From assembly GCA_900660155.1 (NCBI GenBank), contig CABFPE010000115.1, forward strand, positions 777,870 to 841,869: a DNA stretch of 64,000 nucleotides. The letters are read 5' to 3'. The DNA is from Hofstenia miamia. Its lineage: Eukaryota > Xenacoelomorpha > Acoela > Hofsteniidae. How positions within the stretch are numbered: position 1 is the stretch's first letter; each line of letters begins with the position of its first letter. The position numbers were made by a program, and so were the translations under genes. Below the pieces are notes generated by a model. It saw nothing but the letters and a program-made list of their open reading frames with translations. It was not told the DNA's origin and did no database searches. Below, piece after piece: positions 11,686-22,441 of this stretch.

Positions 11686-12798
11686 ATGGAGCATTTTACA
11701 CACTGCTTAATGTCACTGTGCACTAACAGTTCAAAAGACCATATAAGGGTGAGCATCAGAAATGTGAACTCCCCTAATCTTAAACCAATTTTCAGGAATC
11801 AGGACTCAATAGAAGACTTATTTTATGTCAATAAAGAAACTGGGCTTTACTTGTATGAAGAAGATCTTAGCATTACCTCATCATTGCCAAAACTCCAAAT
11901 TCGATTTTCAGCGCCAGGCGGTTTTCGGCCTGTAAATAGATTTACTTCATGTAATAGAAAAACTTCGACAGTGTTGCCAAATGTCATTCAAAATACTGTG
12001 ATGAAAGGATTTCCGGCTGGAAGAATACTACCAAATCCAAAGACTGACAGACATACCAACAACAGATCTTCTCCTACTCATATGCGGCTATGGAATGTCA
12101 ATGAACACTTGTTGCAAGCTTGCAACATGGAACTACATTCGCAAAACCTCACAGATAAGTACCCATTGCTGCAAAATGTTGAAGACCTACTTAAAAAGGA
12201 TCGAATTCCAGAGACAATATTTTATAACTACTTTGAAAGGGAAAACAGACAGTTTCTTAGTGAGGACGCTTATGGCAATAGAAATAAAGAAATCATTCAA
12301 AGAAAACAAAATATTTCCCCGGTCATTTTTCAGAGACAGAGTGAAACCGGCAGCGGAGTCATAATAAAGATTCCTCAAATGGGCGTTTTAATCTCTCCTG
12401 TGAAAATCAATTTTAACAGAACATTTCATAATGCATTTATAAATATGTATCATCAACAAAACAAGAAGCAACATACATCTAATCTGGACAAACGTCAAAT
12501 GGACAAAAATGATCTAGAAAAAATTCTTCAAGAATTAAAAGATGAATTAAATAGATCTAATGCGCAAACAACTTTTCGTAAGAAGCCTTGCCACTCCCAA
12601 GAGTCTTTCAAATATATTGATCCTGGGGGTTGGAAATACAGCTTGAGAAATTCAAAACTGGAAAAGCCAAGCTCTGCTTGTAGTGCAAAGTTGAATAAAC
12701 GGAGACCAAAAACGTGTAAATCTTCAAAAACTATGAATTTGAAAACAATGCAAGAACCAGCAACTTTGATAAGCTCAATGAACATTGAAAACAGTTAG
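11686..12798 (+). CDS. Uncharacterised 370-residue protein
   Basis: Long intact ORF of 370 codons with no family that I recognise. It is rich in Asn, Lys, Ser and Gln, with a polar, probably disordered composition. A short Lys/Asp/Glu-rich helical stretch lies at about residues 265-290 (DKNDLEKILQELKDEL), and the C-terminus is basic and Ser/Lys-rich (about 320-360). There is no signal peptide or membrane segment. The ATG at 11686 lies just after an in-frame TAA; acceptor-like sites inside the first 50 codons (ctaacag, attttcag) could also mark a true exon start. A length of 370 codons open in AT-rich DNA is strong evidence of coding. It lies in the same orientation as the exon candidate at 11152 and may share its gene. 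Confidence 0.6.
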   Translation: MEHFTHCLMSLCTNSSKDHIRVSIRNVNSPNLKPIFRNQDSIEDLFYVNKETGLYLYEEDLSITSSLPKLQIRFSAPGGFRPVNRFTSCNRKTSTVLPNVIQNTVMKGFPAGRILPNPKTDRHTNNRSSPTHMRLWNVNEHLLQACNMELHSQNLTDKYPLLQNVEDLLKKDRIPETIFYNYFERENRQFLSEDAYGNRNKEIIQRKQNISPVIFQRQSETGSGVIIKIPQMGVLISPVKINFNRTFHNAFINMYHQQNKKQHTSNLDKRQMDKNDLEKILQELKDELNRSNAQTTFRKKPCHSQESFKYIDPGGWKYSLRNSKLEKPSSACSAKLNKRRPKTCKSSKTMNLKTMQEPATLISSMNIENS

Positions 12799-13588
12799 TT
12801 TGCAATAGCATCTTTGACTTTTCATGAATGATAATTTTAATTTTAATCCATTTTGTACTCCTAATGATACACATATACCTCTAAATTAGATTATCCAAAT
12901 TATCATTGCGTACTCTAATCGTATTTCCAAGCGGTATATCGACACACTTTGCAGTCTGTTGTGACAGATCCTTCACCAAATCAAAGTTTGATTATGAGCT
13001 TTATCTACTAGCATAGTTGTAATCGAGTCGAGATTTTTGGAATTAGTTAAGAAAATAATATAAAAAAATTTAGAATGCAAATAGTTCAGTAGCTTTTAAA
13101 ACCAATTTCGAAGTATTTTGATAAAAGTAACAAATTTGAAATGTATTTGTAAAAATACAATTTAATGACCTCCAGTGTTTATATTAAAATTGTAAATGCA
13201 TGCCAGTGTTCAAATGAAGAAAAATGACTTTCTGATTGAGGGCTTGATGCTTGGGTTGATTCACAGGGACTCTTGCTTTATAAAAAAGTTTTCTTTAATT
13301 TAGCTGTTGGTACTCTGGCAATTGAAGTTTCACTTATTTTAATCATAATAATCATAGAGTACCTAATTGAAATTTTATATACGCAAAAATTAGGATGCTG
13401 ATAGACGTAGAATGCAACATAATGGTCTAATGCCGCATTGTCAAACACTGTACAATGAAAAATGGTTGACTATAATAATTATGTCATGTATATGGACTAT
13501 GGATGTGTATATGCAGTCAAACATGTAAAGGCTTTCCGAACAGATCAAACATACAGTTCAAATTCCAAAAAGCCAAAGCTAGTCTTAC
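12799..13588. other. Non-coding, no gene seen
   Basis: This is the 3' side of the 370-codon ORF. AT-rich sequence with no recognisable repeat or RNA gene. Confidence 0.4.
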
Positions 13589-13736
13589 CTATTAATATGT
13601 AATATTGATATTGATTGTTTGTGAATATACGGATATCAATGTGAATGTGTTCATCAATAGTTTCGAGAGTTAGCGGTATATTTTGAATTGGACTGTATTT
13701 GAGTCGACAATGACAGTCATGATATGATTTTGTCAT
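13589..13736 (-). CDS. Candidate minus-strand exon ending at a GTAAGA donor
   Basis: An open frame reaches from the ATG complementary to 13734-13736 to a donor (G|GTAAGA, intron from 13588 downward). The protein (MTKSYHDCHCRLKYSPIQNI... then THIDIR-like acidic/His segments) has balanced composition. The frame is also open further upstream, to a TAG near 13838, overlapping the next entry in another frame. No downstream exon was found. Function unknown. Confidence 0.25.
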
Positions 13737-13899
13737 TACAGCTTTATAAGATATTGAAACGAAGGTTTGTAGGCCTCCGATGAACTTGACTGCTTTGGAC
13801 TCGAATAAGCCAATGAGTCGAACCCTCCTCTACCTGAACTATGAGTTAAGTTTGAATTACCTGAAGGTGACAGTGCGTTAATAAAATTTTTATGCCTCG
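13736..13899 (-). CDS. Candidate terminal exon, Ser/Gly-rich tail
   Basis: After an acceptor-like tttctaag at about 13900-13907, an open frame runs 54 codons to TAA at 13736-13738. The residues are Ser/Gly/Pro/Lys-rich (for example SSGRGGFDSLAYSSPKQSSS), a composition not expected from random AT-rich DNA. Its stop overlaps the ATG of the other candidate exon (TAATG), so both calls cannot be simple exons of one transcript. No matching upstream exon was identified. Confidence 0.28.
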
Positions 13900-14689
13900 C
13901 TTAGAAAATGAGATTTCTGTTTGTCTTTCTATAATATGATTTAATTATAAATACATTTTTACAGTTACCCATTATGTAAACTTATATTGTCAAACGAAGA
14001 GAATTTTGTCTTCTTGATGTGATTTCAATCTAAAAAGTCTCGTTAATTTGCGAAATCTGGTTTGCAAAGCTTAATAAGAGCAACACAAACCGAGCATATG
14101 CAATTCTTACTTAGTAAATTAAGTAAAACTAAGTAATTTATTAACACAGGCCACTTAGACTGGAGAATCACTGCAAGATTTCCCCAAAATTTGTTGTCAT
14201 TTTGATTTGTTACTCAACACAAAAATTTTTCAAGCTATAAATATATACAGTGGGCCTTTAAAATACCGAAATGTGTAGGAAAGTTTCGCAAATTTCATTA
14301 GTTCTCTATGTAATATACTGTATTTACTACTTAAAAATATATATCTTTCAGTGAATGTTACTCCCATATATCAAAGTAATATTTCACTAAAGTGTTGAAG
14401 TTATCTGCATATATCAATTACTTAACCTTCTGCAGAAATAAATATTTGTTCAAATATATATTTATCTATATAACAAATCAATTTTTTCGAATACTAAATT
14501 CTATTTTCGTGTCACTTCGTTTTTGATGTATTACTCTACGCTGCCAAACAGTGAAGATATTACCTTGATTATAGCAACTTCGTCACTAAATCCTTTTTTG
14601 ATGCATCCAAATATTTGATTGCATTTACCACAATATTTTGCTTTGAAAACTAAACAATGTTGCCTTCTATTCGAATAGCAATATTTATA

Positions 14690-14891
14690 ATTGCTGTCAG
14701 TGGTGTACGCAGGGGGATATGCAGGAATCCCCCCACCCCGTCAGGTTTCTAAATTTGATTTTGACTGGATAAATAAAAAAATTTTTCGTACAAATGCATT
14801 TTTTATGGGCTATTTAGGGGCTTCGCCCCGCATTGGGTAATGACAATGATGTCCCCCGTCAGAAAATCCTGCGTACGCCCCTGATTACTGT
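14690..14891. mobile_element. hAT-type MITE with 8-bp target-site duplication
   Basis: The element body is 14698-14883 (186 bp). Its termini are CAGTGGTGTACGCAGGG on the left and, reverse-complemented, CAGGGGCGTACGCAGGA on the right; CAG-start ends of this type are typical of hAT elements. The 8 bases before it (attgctgt, 14690-14697) and after it (attactgt, 14884-14891) match at 7 of 8 positions, fitting the 8-bp duplication made by hAT transposases. It is too short to code and is non-autonomous. Confidence 0.8.
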
Positions 14892-15204
14892 CATCGATTT
14901 TGGTTAAGTCTATTTAGTTTATTCCCAATCGATTTTGTACAAGTCCAGCATTTGCAATTTTCTAATTCCATAGTCACATGTGGTCTCAAGTCATAACTTC
15001 AATTTCGGCGCAACTTGACAAAAATTAATAATAATATGTTCATTTCTGGTACCAGTCCCATGTTAGTACCAACAAAACTGAAATACTTTGTCCTAAATCT
15101 CGGTCCCATGGAATCACTGAAAGTCATGGGACTGGATGGTTCCACAAAACCCCAATCGATTTAAAAAAATAAAACCCAATTGTATTTTTTCTACCTGATA
15201 TAAA

Positions 15205-15470
15205 ACATATAAGTCATTCCGCAAGGTATTCTTTTAGAGACTGTTTTTGTCATTTTATGTTAATGATTTAACCTGCAGAGTAAATAATGACTGTATAATA
15301 GAGTATTATGCTGATGATTCGCACTTATACAGAAATAATACCTTAATAGAAAAAGTGAACGGGTAAATTAGAACATAAATTTTGTAGAATCAATGCTAAG
15401 ATATTTTAATATGCACTATTTAATCTTAAATCCCAATAAAAAAGAACTTTCGATTTATGTTCCCTTTTTG
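15205..15470 (+). pseudogene. LINE reverse transcriptase fragment (palm)
   Basis: Two frames separated by one frameshift give the RT block IPQGILLET... then VNDLTC...YYADDSHLY and, about 85 bases on, LILNPNKKEL. These match the order PQG, ND, xADD and LNxxK-E-L in non-LTR RTs. The ends are missing on both sides and stops intervene. It lies in the opposite orientation to the large LINE that starts at 15708. Confidence 0.7.
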
Positions 15471-15483
15471 AAAAAGATAATCT

Positions 15484-15561
15484 TGAAAAAGAGGAAAAAG
15501 AAGAAGAAAAAGAAGAAGAAGAAGAAGAACAAGAAGAAGGAGAAGGAGAAGAAGAAGAAAT
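15484..15561. repeat. GAA/AAG-rich simple repeat
   Basis: Purine-only tract of aagaag and gaagaa units on the plus strand. The Lys-rich plus-strand ORF and Ser/Phe-rich minus-strand ORFs here are artefacts of it. Confidence 0.9.
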
Positions 15562-15707
15562 TTCTACATTCAGAAATTGTTTGAACAATAAAGAATACAG
15601 ATACCAATTCTGAAAGCGTCAAGAAAAGAAATACAAGCAAAATAAAATAAATCAAAACAAGAAATATTTACAAATAAGAATGATAATTAATTTGGATTAT
15701 GGAAATG

Positions 15708-15977
15708 TTAGTTTCTATTAATAGAATTGTAAAATTTATAACCTCGCCATTTCAGTCTTTTGATATCAAAGGTGCAAAAGTATTTTTTAATTTCAATCTC
15801 AAAGTTTTTTAAAGTATTTATTTGTTTGATGTATTTTGGTAATTCATTCCATATATTTATAGCTGTGTTTAGAAAAGAGATTTTCATTATTCGCTTTTTA
15901 TACTTAATTGGTTCAATTAAATGCGTTCCTTTGTTTTGTTTACGAATTATTTTTTCGGAACGAAAAGTATTATTCAT
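15708..15977 (-). pseudogene. LINE RT C-terminal fragment
   Basis: 89-codon frame with the block FLNTAINIWNELPKYIKQIN followed by a basic amphipathic end. This is the usual C-terminus of non-LTR RT ORFs (W-LP-x-I ... F). It has no catalytic residues. Probably the 3' end of the LINE that extends to 20.4 kb. Confidence 0.6.
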
Positions 15978-15999
15978 TATTTTGAAGAATGTCTTTAAG

Positions 16000-17480
16000 A
16001 CACTTATATAGATATAACATTGTGGATGTAGAAATAAGTTTAAGACCTTTCTGTATTCATTATTTTTAAAAAAAAGCTTTGATTACATGGTGTGACATAG
16101 AATTTAGTTGACTGATTTTTTTCACTGATTTAATTTTGGAGAAGAGAATTACGAACTTGAATGCCATTTTACACACAAAACCAAATTTTTTGAGTAATTT
16201 GTATTCTAAATTTTAGAAAGCCTTCCTTGTTCAGTTAATGTTTACGACTAAATGTAGCATTGGGACATTGAATTTAAGCCCTCCCTGCTGCTCATTTCCA
16301 ACAATAATTCAATAACTTCATTTTCACTGTTATGATGTGTCACATTGGGTATCACAATAGGGAAAGAATTTTATTGACATACTTCTGTGCTCCTTGCATA
16401 CTACATAGTAACAATTCACTGTGCTTATGACAACACCATTCATGCTGTCTGCAAATATCATTCCCTCTGATAAATGCACGAGCTGTGTGAATTCTTTCTG
16501 TTAACTTTGTGAATATTGTGTTTTGAAAAATCAAACCTTTGTAAATATAGTGGTGATGCAAAAAATATTCTGAAGCATCTGAAGTATTTTTTAGGAATAT
16601 AGCGTTTTACAGAATATTGGATCTTGACAACCAAGCAATATATTCTTGGGTTTTTGAAAATCAATAACCTTTTCCATTTGCTATTCTCATGTTTGGCCTG
16701 AATTGAAAAACCACAATAGTGACAATTGTTTTTGTGTATGAATAAGGGGTTTTCTTGTATATACTGCAATCAACATAACTTTTGAGATTGCACTTCACAG
16801 GATTGACCTTGATTACATAAATGTCCTGATATGAAAATATGCATGTTTAACCTACAAAAAATCTTCATGGAACAAGTGAGCCAATCTAAATAAATTCCCA
16901 GGATCTCCATTATCCATACAATAGCTACAAGGCTAAATGATAGCATGAAATAAACTGAAATTTTCCTTGCTAGATAGAAGAGAGGGAATTTTATCAGGAA
17001 TGTCTAGTAAACTTCATTTTCATAAGTGTCAATTGAATACTTTTCCTGAAAATTTAGGTTTGCTTAATGATAAACAAAGGGAAAATTACACTAACTACTC
17101 AAGAGACTAATTTGGGAGTTCGTATATGTATAGAACATATTGAAATCTGCAGTAAATAATACTTTGGGAACATAATTTGGCCTATATAACTTCTGTAGGT
17201 TCAGATAAATGAAAACAATCTATTTATTAGTTATTTACTCAGTAAAGAAAAGTTTGTTGAAAAGCTAAGAGTTTTAATGATATCTCAATTAAAGGAATTT
17301 AAAAGCGATCCAATTTAGACTATATTTAAGCCTCATGGCTTTTGAATGACTACAAAACATTTGCATATATTAAAATCAAAATGCAATTAGATGTTTGTGT
17401 ACAATTATGAAAGTTTTTTGAGGATTTTTGGTTTTCCATCATAATACAATTTCTGATTCATAAGCTTAAGCAATAAATTC
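16000..17480. other. Unassigned interior of the LINE region
   Basis: By position this should hold the RT palm of the minus-strand LINE, but no PQG or xADD motif appears in any minus frame. The 103-codon minus ORF at 16458-16769 shows no family features. Either unrelated DNA has been inserted or the RT has decayed beyond recognition. Confidence 0.4.
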
Positions 17481-18252
17481 AATTTCATGATATTCCTTCA
17501 AGATCGTCTTTTTAAATAGTGGCGTTATATTTGCCAACTTTAATTCGTCTGGAAAAAGGAAAGTCTTATTCCGGCATTAAATTATATCATATTGGCTCAG
17601 CTATTAAGTCGGCTATGAGTTTTAGGTACCAAGTTGGCATTAGAGAGGGTCCCCTGAATTTGTTTTTTAAAAAATGTATCGACTTTATGATTTCATATTT
17701 ATTATTTAGTTGTAAAACAAAAGGAGAAAGAAGGTGGAGTTTATTTAGTTTTAGTAAGACAAAAAGGTACATTCACACCGTTGTAGTTTCCTAAATTTAG
17801 AAAACTTTCACTGAAGGCAGCGCAGATTTTTTTTATTCGTAATGGATTTATCTATATAGTATACATTTTCTATTTTTTCAGTTTTCATTTTTTTCTATTC
17901 AATAAATTGTTAATGGAATCCCATTTATTTTTTTGGGATGAAAGATTTTGATGCTGTGAACGTGAATAATTATTACTTGCTTTCCTTATAGCAAAATTGC
18001 ATAAATTTCGTGCTGTTTTATAGGCATTATTATTTTTCTTTGTTTGAAAATTGATGTAATTTTTCCACTGCTGTTTCTTTTGTTCGATTAAATCAATGCA
18101 TTTGGAATCAATTCATGGTTTTTGAATATTCGAATGAGAATATATTTTTTTCGGTAACATGTATCCAAATAGAAAAGTAAAGTTTTTTGTAAACTTTGAC
18201 AGCATTTCATTAGGTGTTTATGATGAATATGTGGAATTCCAATTTTCGCTTT

Positions 18253-18472
18253 TTAACACTAGAAAGCCCGAGTGGTCAAATTTGACCACTTTGCACATTT
18301 TAAATGCATTTGTAATGCCTCACGTAATGAGAATTTAAATAGAAAACAAGCTTATTTTGTTCTTCTGACACTTTTCTTTCATTTGCTTTGTTTTCATTAG
18401 TTTTACTGGAATGGGTCAATTCTGACAACTGCATGAATATAAGATATAGAATCGTCGGGCTTTCTAGTGTTA
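18253..18472. mobile_element. piggyBac-type MITE with TTAA ends
   Basis: TTAA at 18253-18256 and 18469-18472 bounds a 220-bp unit. The two ends share CACTAGAAAGCCCGA as inverted repeats. Just inside the left end is a perfect 20-bp palindrome, agtggtcaaatttgaccact. TTAA duplication with CACTAGA-type ends and a subterminal GGTCA/TGACC motif is typical of piggyBac-derived non-autonomous elements. It interrupts the CR1-like LINE between its endonuclease and linker. Confidence 0.8.
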
Positions 18473-18772
18473 AACGCTGACAAAGTTTTTTGACACTTGC
18501 TGTTGACTTTTTGCGTTTTATTTTTCAAGACTTAGTGGGTTTACCTACTTTTCGTATATTCTAATAAGCAGCAATAAGACAATGATCTGAGTATCGAAAT
18601 TCAAAACAAAAATAATTATAATATAAAACGAAACATTTTCTGATATCATGAAATAGTCAATGAGTGTTTGACTATTAGCAGCTATTCTAGAAGGAATTGT
18701 TTTATTTATTAGCGAAATATTGAAACTGTTAAAAAATTGTCAAGTATACTTTTATGTTATCGTTTAGAAGGT

Positions 18773-19252
18773 TTACATTCCAGTCTCCATTATATTCGTA
18801 TTATAACTCAGTTCAAATGAAAATTCATTTTCTATTTGTAAGAAAAAACTTTTTTTATAAATTCTATTTGGACAATAGAAGATATTTAGCAATTGGCAAT
18901 TAAAATTGTTGTTTGGATTTCGAATTTCAACCCAAAGAATTTCAAAAGGTGATTCTTGCGCTACATCTGATCTAAGTTTTGGTTTGAGTATTTTGGGTAT
19001 TAATAACACAACACCTCCCACTTTTATCTTATTAAAATGAATGGTTGGATTTCTGTTCTTTCTAAATATTTTAAACTTAGAATTACCGATTGACCAAGAT
19101 GAGTTATCACTGTCACTTGTAAACCATGTTTCAGTTATGCCCAAAATATAGTTTGTACCCAGTTCAGAAAATAATTGTCTAAATCTTGAGCTTTTGATAG
19201 AAAGATTCTGAAAATTTATGTGCAAATATTTAAACGAATTAATTGAATTCAA
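18773..19252 (-). pseudogene. LINE AP-endonuclease domain
   Basis: 159-codon frame. After a start of the type HINFQNLSIK come LGITETWF (the TETW motif with catalytic Glu), then GGVVLLIP and a W-E-I-R segment, followed by IFYCPN. These are the ordered blocks of the exonuclease/endonuclease/phosphatase domain of non-LTR retrotransposons. The C-terminal catalytic blocks (GDFN, SDH) are not in this frame. Confidence 0.8.
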
Positions 19253-19569
19253 TAATTTGAGAATTCTGAATATCCGTAAATATTATCAGTTTTAAAAGGA
19301 CCGGGGTTAATCTCGATGCCTGATATTATTAATAATATTGTTAGTACTAGAAAATAGAAAAAAGAATGCTTTGTTATTTTAATGAAAATGAAAACAGCAT
19401 TTTACTTGTGTTTATGTTGTATCTTAACTTAGGTATATTATTAGGCATGAAGGTTTCTCTAACACAGGTAGCATTGAAGAATCAATACTAAGTATAAGAT
19501 TGAACATGAGATATTGGTGATAACATAAATTAGACGAAATATTCACCATAACCCAAATATAGTTAGTAA

Positions 19570-20431
19570 TATAAAAATAGAATTTACCGTCATTAGAAAA
19601 GTCTAAGAAAGTTTCTAATTCTATGAAGCTCAGAGGTGACAACGGCGGTGTTGTTGAAAGAAAGTCAGCGTAACTTCGTCGCGTGTATATTGGCGGTGAA
19701 AGTAAAGACTGCTTTAGCGGAAGTTGTTGTAATGTGTTTGATGGCGTTTGTAAAAAGGGTTGGGATGCGTTCGAAAAGCGGTGTTGATGCGGAGGTGGCA
19801 GGGTAAGAAATGTCGACCTGGCGGTGTCTGTCTTTTTATCAAGCGTTCGCTGAATAAATACACGGTGTGGTGGCGTGTTAAAAAAGACTTTGATAGACTG
19901 TGCAAGCCTTCCAAAGTGGATTCCGTTTTTTGTAAATCAACGTCTATCAACAGTAGAACCTAAGTAAAGAATTATCGAAAGACAGTATAATTTAACAGCT
20001 TGGTGTTTTGTTTAATAAGTAAATTTAGTTCAACCGATTTTAGCTGAACTAACCTTAGTTTTAATAACATTAGTTAATTTATTATACTTATCTGTAAAAT
20101 TTTCTTATTTTTGCATTACATCTTTTCTGCCTATCGTAATGAGAATTTTCTTTAAATTTTTCGATTCAGGATTAAGTGGTATTACATCGGGTATGTCTTC
20201 AATGGTTGCTCCATGATATGAATGAACGCATGTAGAAGGTCTTAGTAATCCTGGAGCATTAAAGTGGCGATACATAGATGATCCAATGGGAAGGAATTCA
20301 GCTTCTGCTCTCAAATGCTTGGGGCGATGTATCATCTTATCTGTATGAGAGAGCATATGTTGAAATTCTGGTTCAACTTGCGTAGTTTTGTTGGCTGATT
20401 CGGATTGGGAGTCTTTGTTCGTCGCTGACAT
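19570..20431 (-). pseudogene. LINE ORF1 with SGNH-esterase-like segment
   Basis: The first frame (20431-20105, 108 codons) has LPIGSSMYRHF, then HSYHGATIEDIPD and ILITIGRKDV. This matches the order of SGNH hydrolase blocks I-III (GDSM, G-at-ied, vGtND) with key positions changed (Ser for Asp, Arg-Lys for Thr-Asn), so it is probably inactive. After stops, a second minus frame from about 19930 to 19570 is Pro/Thr-rich (TPPHR, LPPPHQ, STTPPLSPLS), like ORF1 tails. It lies directly upstream of the endonuclease at 19252. CR1 ORF1 proteins are known to carry such an esterase domain. Confidence 0.55.
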
Positions 20432-20599
20432 GTTGAACGAGAGGATTAGTTCATCTCTGCTGAGATTAGTGAGAGGAGCTAATAATTTAGTTTTGTTTAA
20501 TTTCTCTTAGGCCCACTGAACGAAGCAGCGTTAATCGCGGAAGCACAGAGCTCTAGCAAGGACCCGACTATTCGCTGTGAAAGCATCGGTAATTATAAT

Positions 20600-22199
20600 T
20601 TTTTTGAATTTTTCAGTTATTGGATCTGAAGAATTTCTTAACTGTCGTCATTATCTTGCCTGATTTATCATTGCTTCCTGATAATAGTTTTTAGAATTCT
20701 GTTTAACCACTTTCAAGAAATTGACACCCAAGATTTTAACATTTCTTTTAGATAGCCCAACAAAATTTTCATGTTTCAGAATTTTTGAAGAGCTATGTAG
20801 AAAATTCGAAAAAAGTTGGTAGTCTTAACCACCACCCTGAATACGGTTAAAGACCTTGGAGTCATCTTTTCGCATGATTTGCTTTGGAATAATCACTTCA
20901 GTAAAAAACCTTAAAGCCAGCAACTTAATATTCTTAAAATTACGCAAAAATTTTATTTTGCAATTACTTTGGAGATAAAGTTAAAATCCATAAATCTCTG
21001 CCTGGAGCAGATTAATGATCAATAATACCGGTTACAAAAAATTCCTGCTACATCTGCAACTTTTGCCTATTGTTCACTATGCAGAGATGGACATGGGCCG
21101 AAAACTTAGGCCCAAGCCCGGCCGATTTATATTAAAGCCGGTCATGTGATGAGATTCCTTTGGAATCTCTCATCAAAAAAGCGTTCATCACATTTGTTAA
21201 TATTGATTGACAGGTGCTAATTGATTAGTCATAACCCATTGTTAATTAGTGAATAACATATGCGAGGGGCGTGGTTACAGAGTGTAGTTATTTGCGTATC
21301 ATATAATCAATCTATGAATAATTTTAGAATTTTCATCTGTACCTGTTGGAGAATTCATTATATAAGTTAGGAGGACCTACATAATTCGGCTTGTCCCAGA
21401 AAATATCTTTATTTCTGGGCATGACCTGCACTAAATTATCATTAATTATATTAAATGACTTGAAATCACGCTGCTCGATTATTTTTGCCATTTTGTATAT
21501 TGGATATTTGCGAAAAACAAATTAAATCTAAGAATTTTTACAGTGAAGGATGGCACGTATTTGAAAAATGAACTGTAACCCTGTTGTTTGTAATGAATTA
21601 AATTTTAATAGCATTACATATATAATTTTTCGAGTTTATAACATGGTTAAGCGATTTTATAGACAATGTTTTTCACTATATTAACCTAAAAATTTTTTTG
21701 TTTCAAAATTTCTCAAAATTCTTAGCGATCTACCTTTTAAATACCATGCGTCTATATTTTTGTAGATATGAATAATACATTTTTCACGCGTTTTTACATT
21801 TCCTTTTTAACGAATTTATGTGTATTTGATCTTGTTTTAATCGCATGTGTTGAAATTTTTCTATCTTTTAACTAACAACTGACTGAAACTATAAATTGTA
21901 CACATTGGTTTTTGCTTTTGTTATGTAATTTGGATGATATTTACCGAAAATGTATTAAATTCTCCGAGTTTATAACGTGGTTAAGCGATTTTATAGACAA
22001 TTTTTTTTGTTAATAATTTGCTAATACAGTAAAACGTGTTAGAATTTCCATCGTTCATTGCAAAAAAGGAGAGTTCACAGTAAATTTAGATATGGAATTA
22101 TATATTTATTGAATGATTATTCAAAAAAAAGCTATCATCACAAACAATTGTTGGGAAAAAATGAACTTTCTATGAATATTAAGTGAGTAGTAGAAGGGA
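20600..22199. other. Non-coding with diverged direct repeats
   Basis: No gene. A segment reading gagtttataacatggttaag...gattttatagacaat at 21633-21669 recurs at 21968-22004 with one change. At 21152-21180 there is a near-palindromic hairpin (gagattcctttggaatctc). Around 21085-21140 there is a locally G/C-richer patch. None of these defines an element. Confidence 0.45.
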
Positions 22200-22441
22200 C
22201 TCGTACGAGGTGTCACTTTTTCTGATTGATCGAGAGGTGGCTCGTAGGAGGTGTCACTTTGTTCTGATTGGTCAAGAGGGGTGGCCTTTGACCTGAGACG
22301 CCGTGGATATTGCCGGGGGGTGTTTTACTGATGTCATAATGTGTTGACTGATTAAACAAGTTGGTCTATATATTCACCCAAATTATCAGATAAAATCATT
22401 ATTTTTCTTCTACGCAATTTCGTCTCTCACTTTTGGCAATG
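22196..22441 (+). promoter_or_regulatory. Promoter-like segment with duplicated CCAAT boxes
   Basis: Two tandem units of about 41 bp (about 22198-22238 and 22239-22280) share ggctcgtaggaggtgtcact-type sequence and each contains ctgattg(g/a)tc, an inverted CCAAT box. Downstream come a TATA-like ctatatattc (about 22367) and, about 20-25 bases later, atcagata, which fits an arthropod-type initiator. An ATG follows at 22439. This order is what one expects of a compact Pol II promoter, perhaps of a transposon. No transcript evidence is available. Confidence 0.4.

Larger units (their letters stand above)
15708..20431 (-). mobile_element. Decayed CR1-like non-LTR retrotransposon
   Basis: Minus-strand pieces occur in LINE order: ORF1 (20431 down to about 19570), an AP-endonuclease domain (19252-18773), a linker typical before RT (about 18130-17990, PW-DSK-IDLIEQKKQQW), the early RT region (about 17770-17500, KLIADLIAEP, FPDELKLANITPLFK) and an RT C-terminal end (15977-15708, NTAINIWNELPKYI). 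The RT palm between 17.5 and 16.0 kb is not recognisable, so it is deleted or heavily mutated. Frames are broken throughout. ORF1 with an SGNH-esterase-like segment followed by EN-RT fits the CR1 group. A piggyBac-type MITE sits inside it at 18253-18472. Joining the 15.7 kb end to the same copy is an inference. Confidence 0.7.

Noticed and set aside
15393-15655. Lys-rich plus-strand and Ser/Phe-rich minus-strand ORFs
   Set aside because: Produced by the purine-rich simple repeat.
19760-19963. 67-codon plus-strand ORF
   Set aside because: Antisense shadow of the minus-strand LINE ORF1 Pro-rich tail.
21152-21185. Possible hammerhead ribozyme (tgatgag with a hairpin)
   Set aside because: The core lacks CUGAUGA and no GAAA follows the stem; only a near-palindrome remains.
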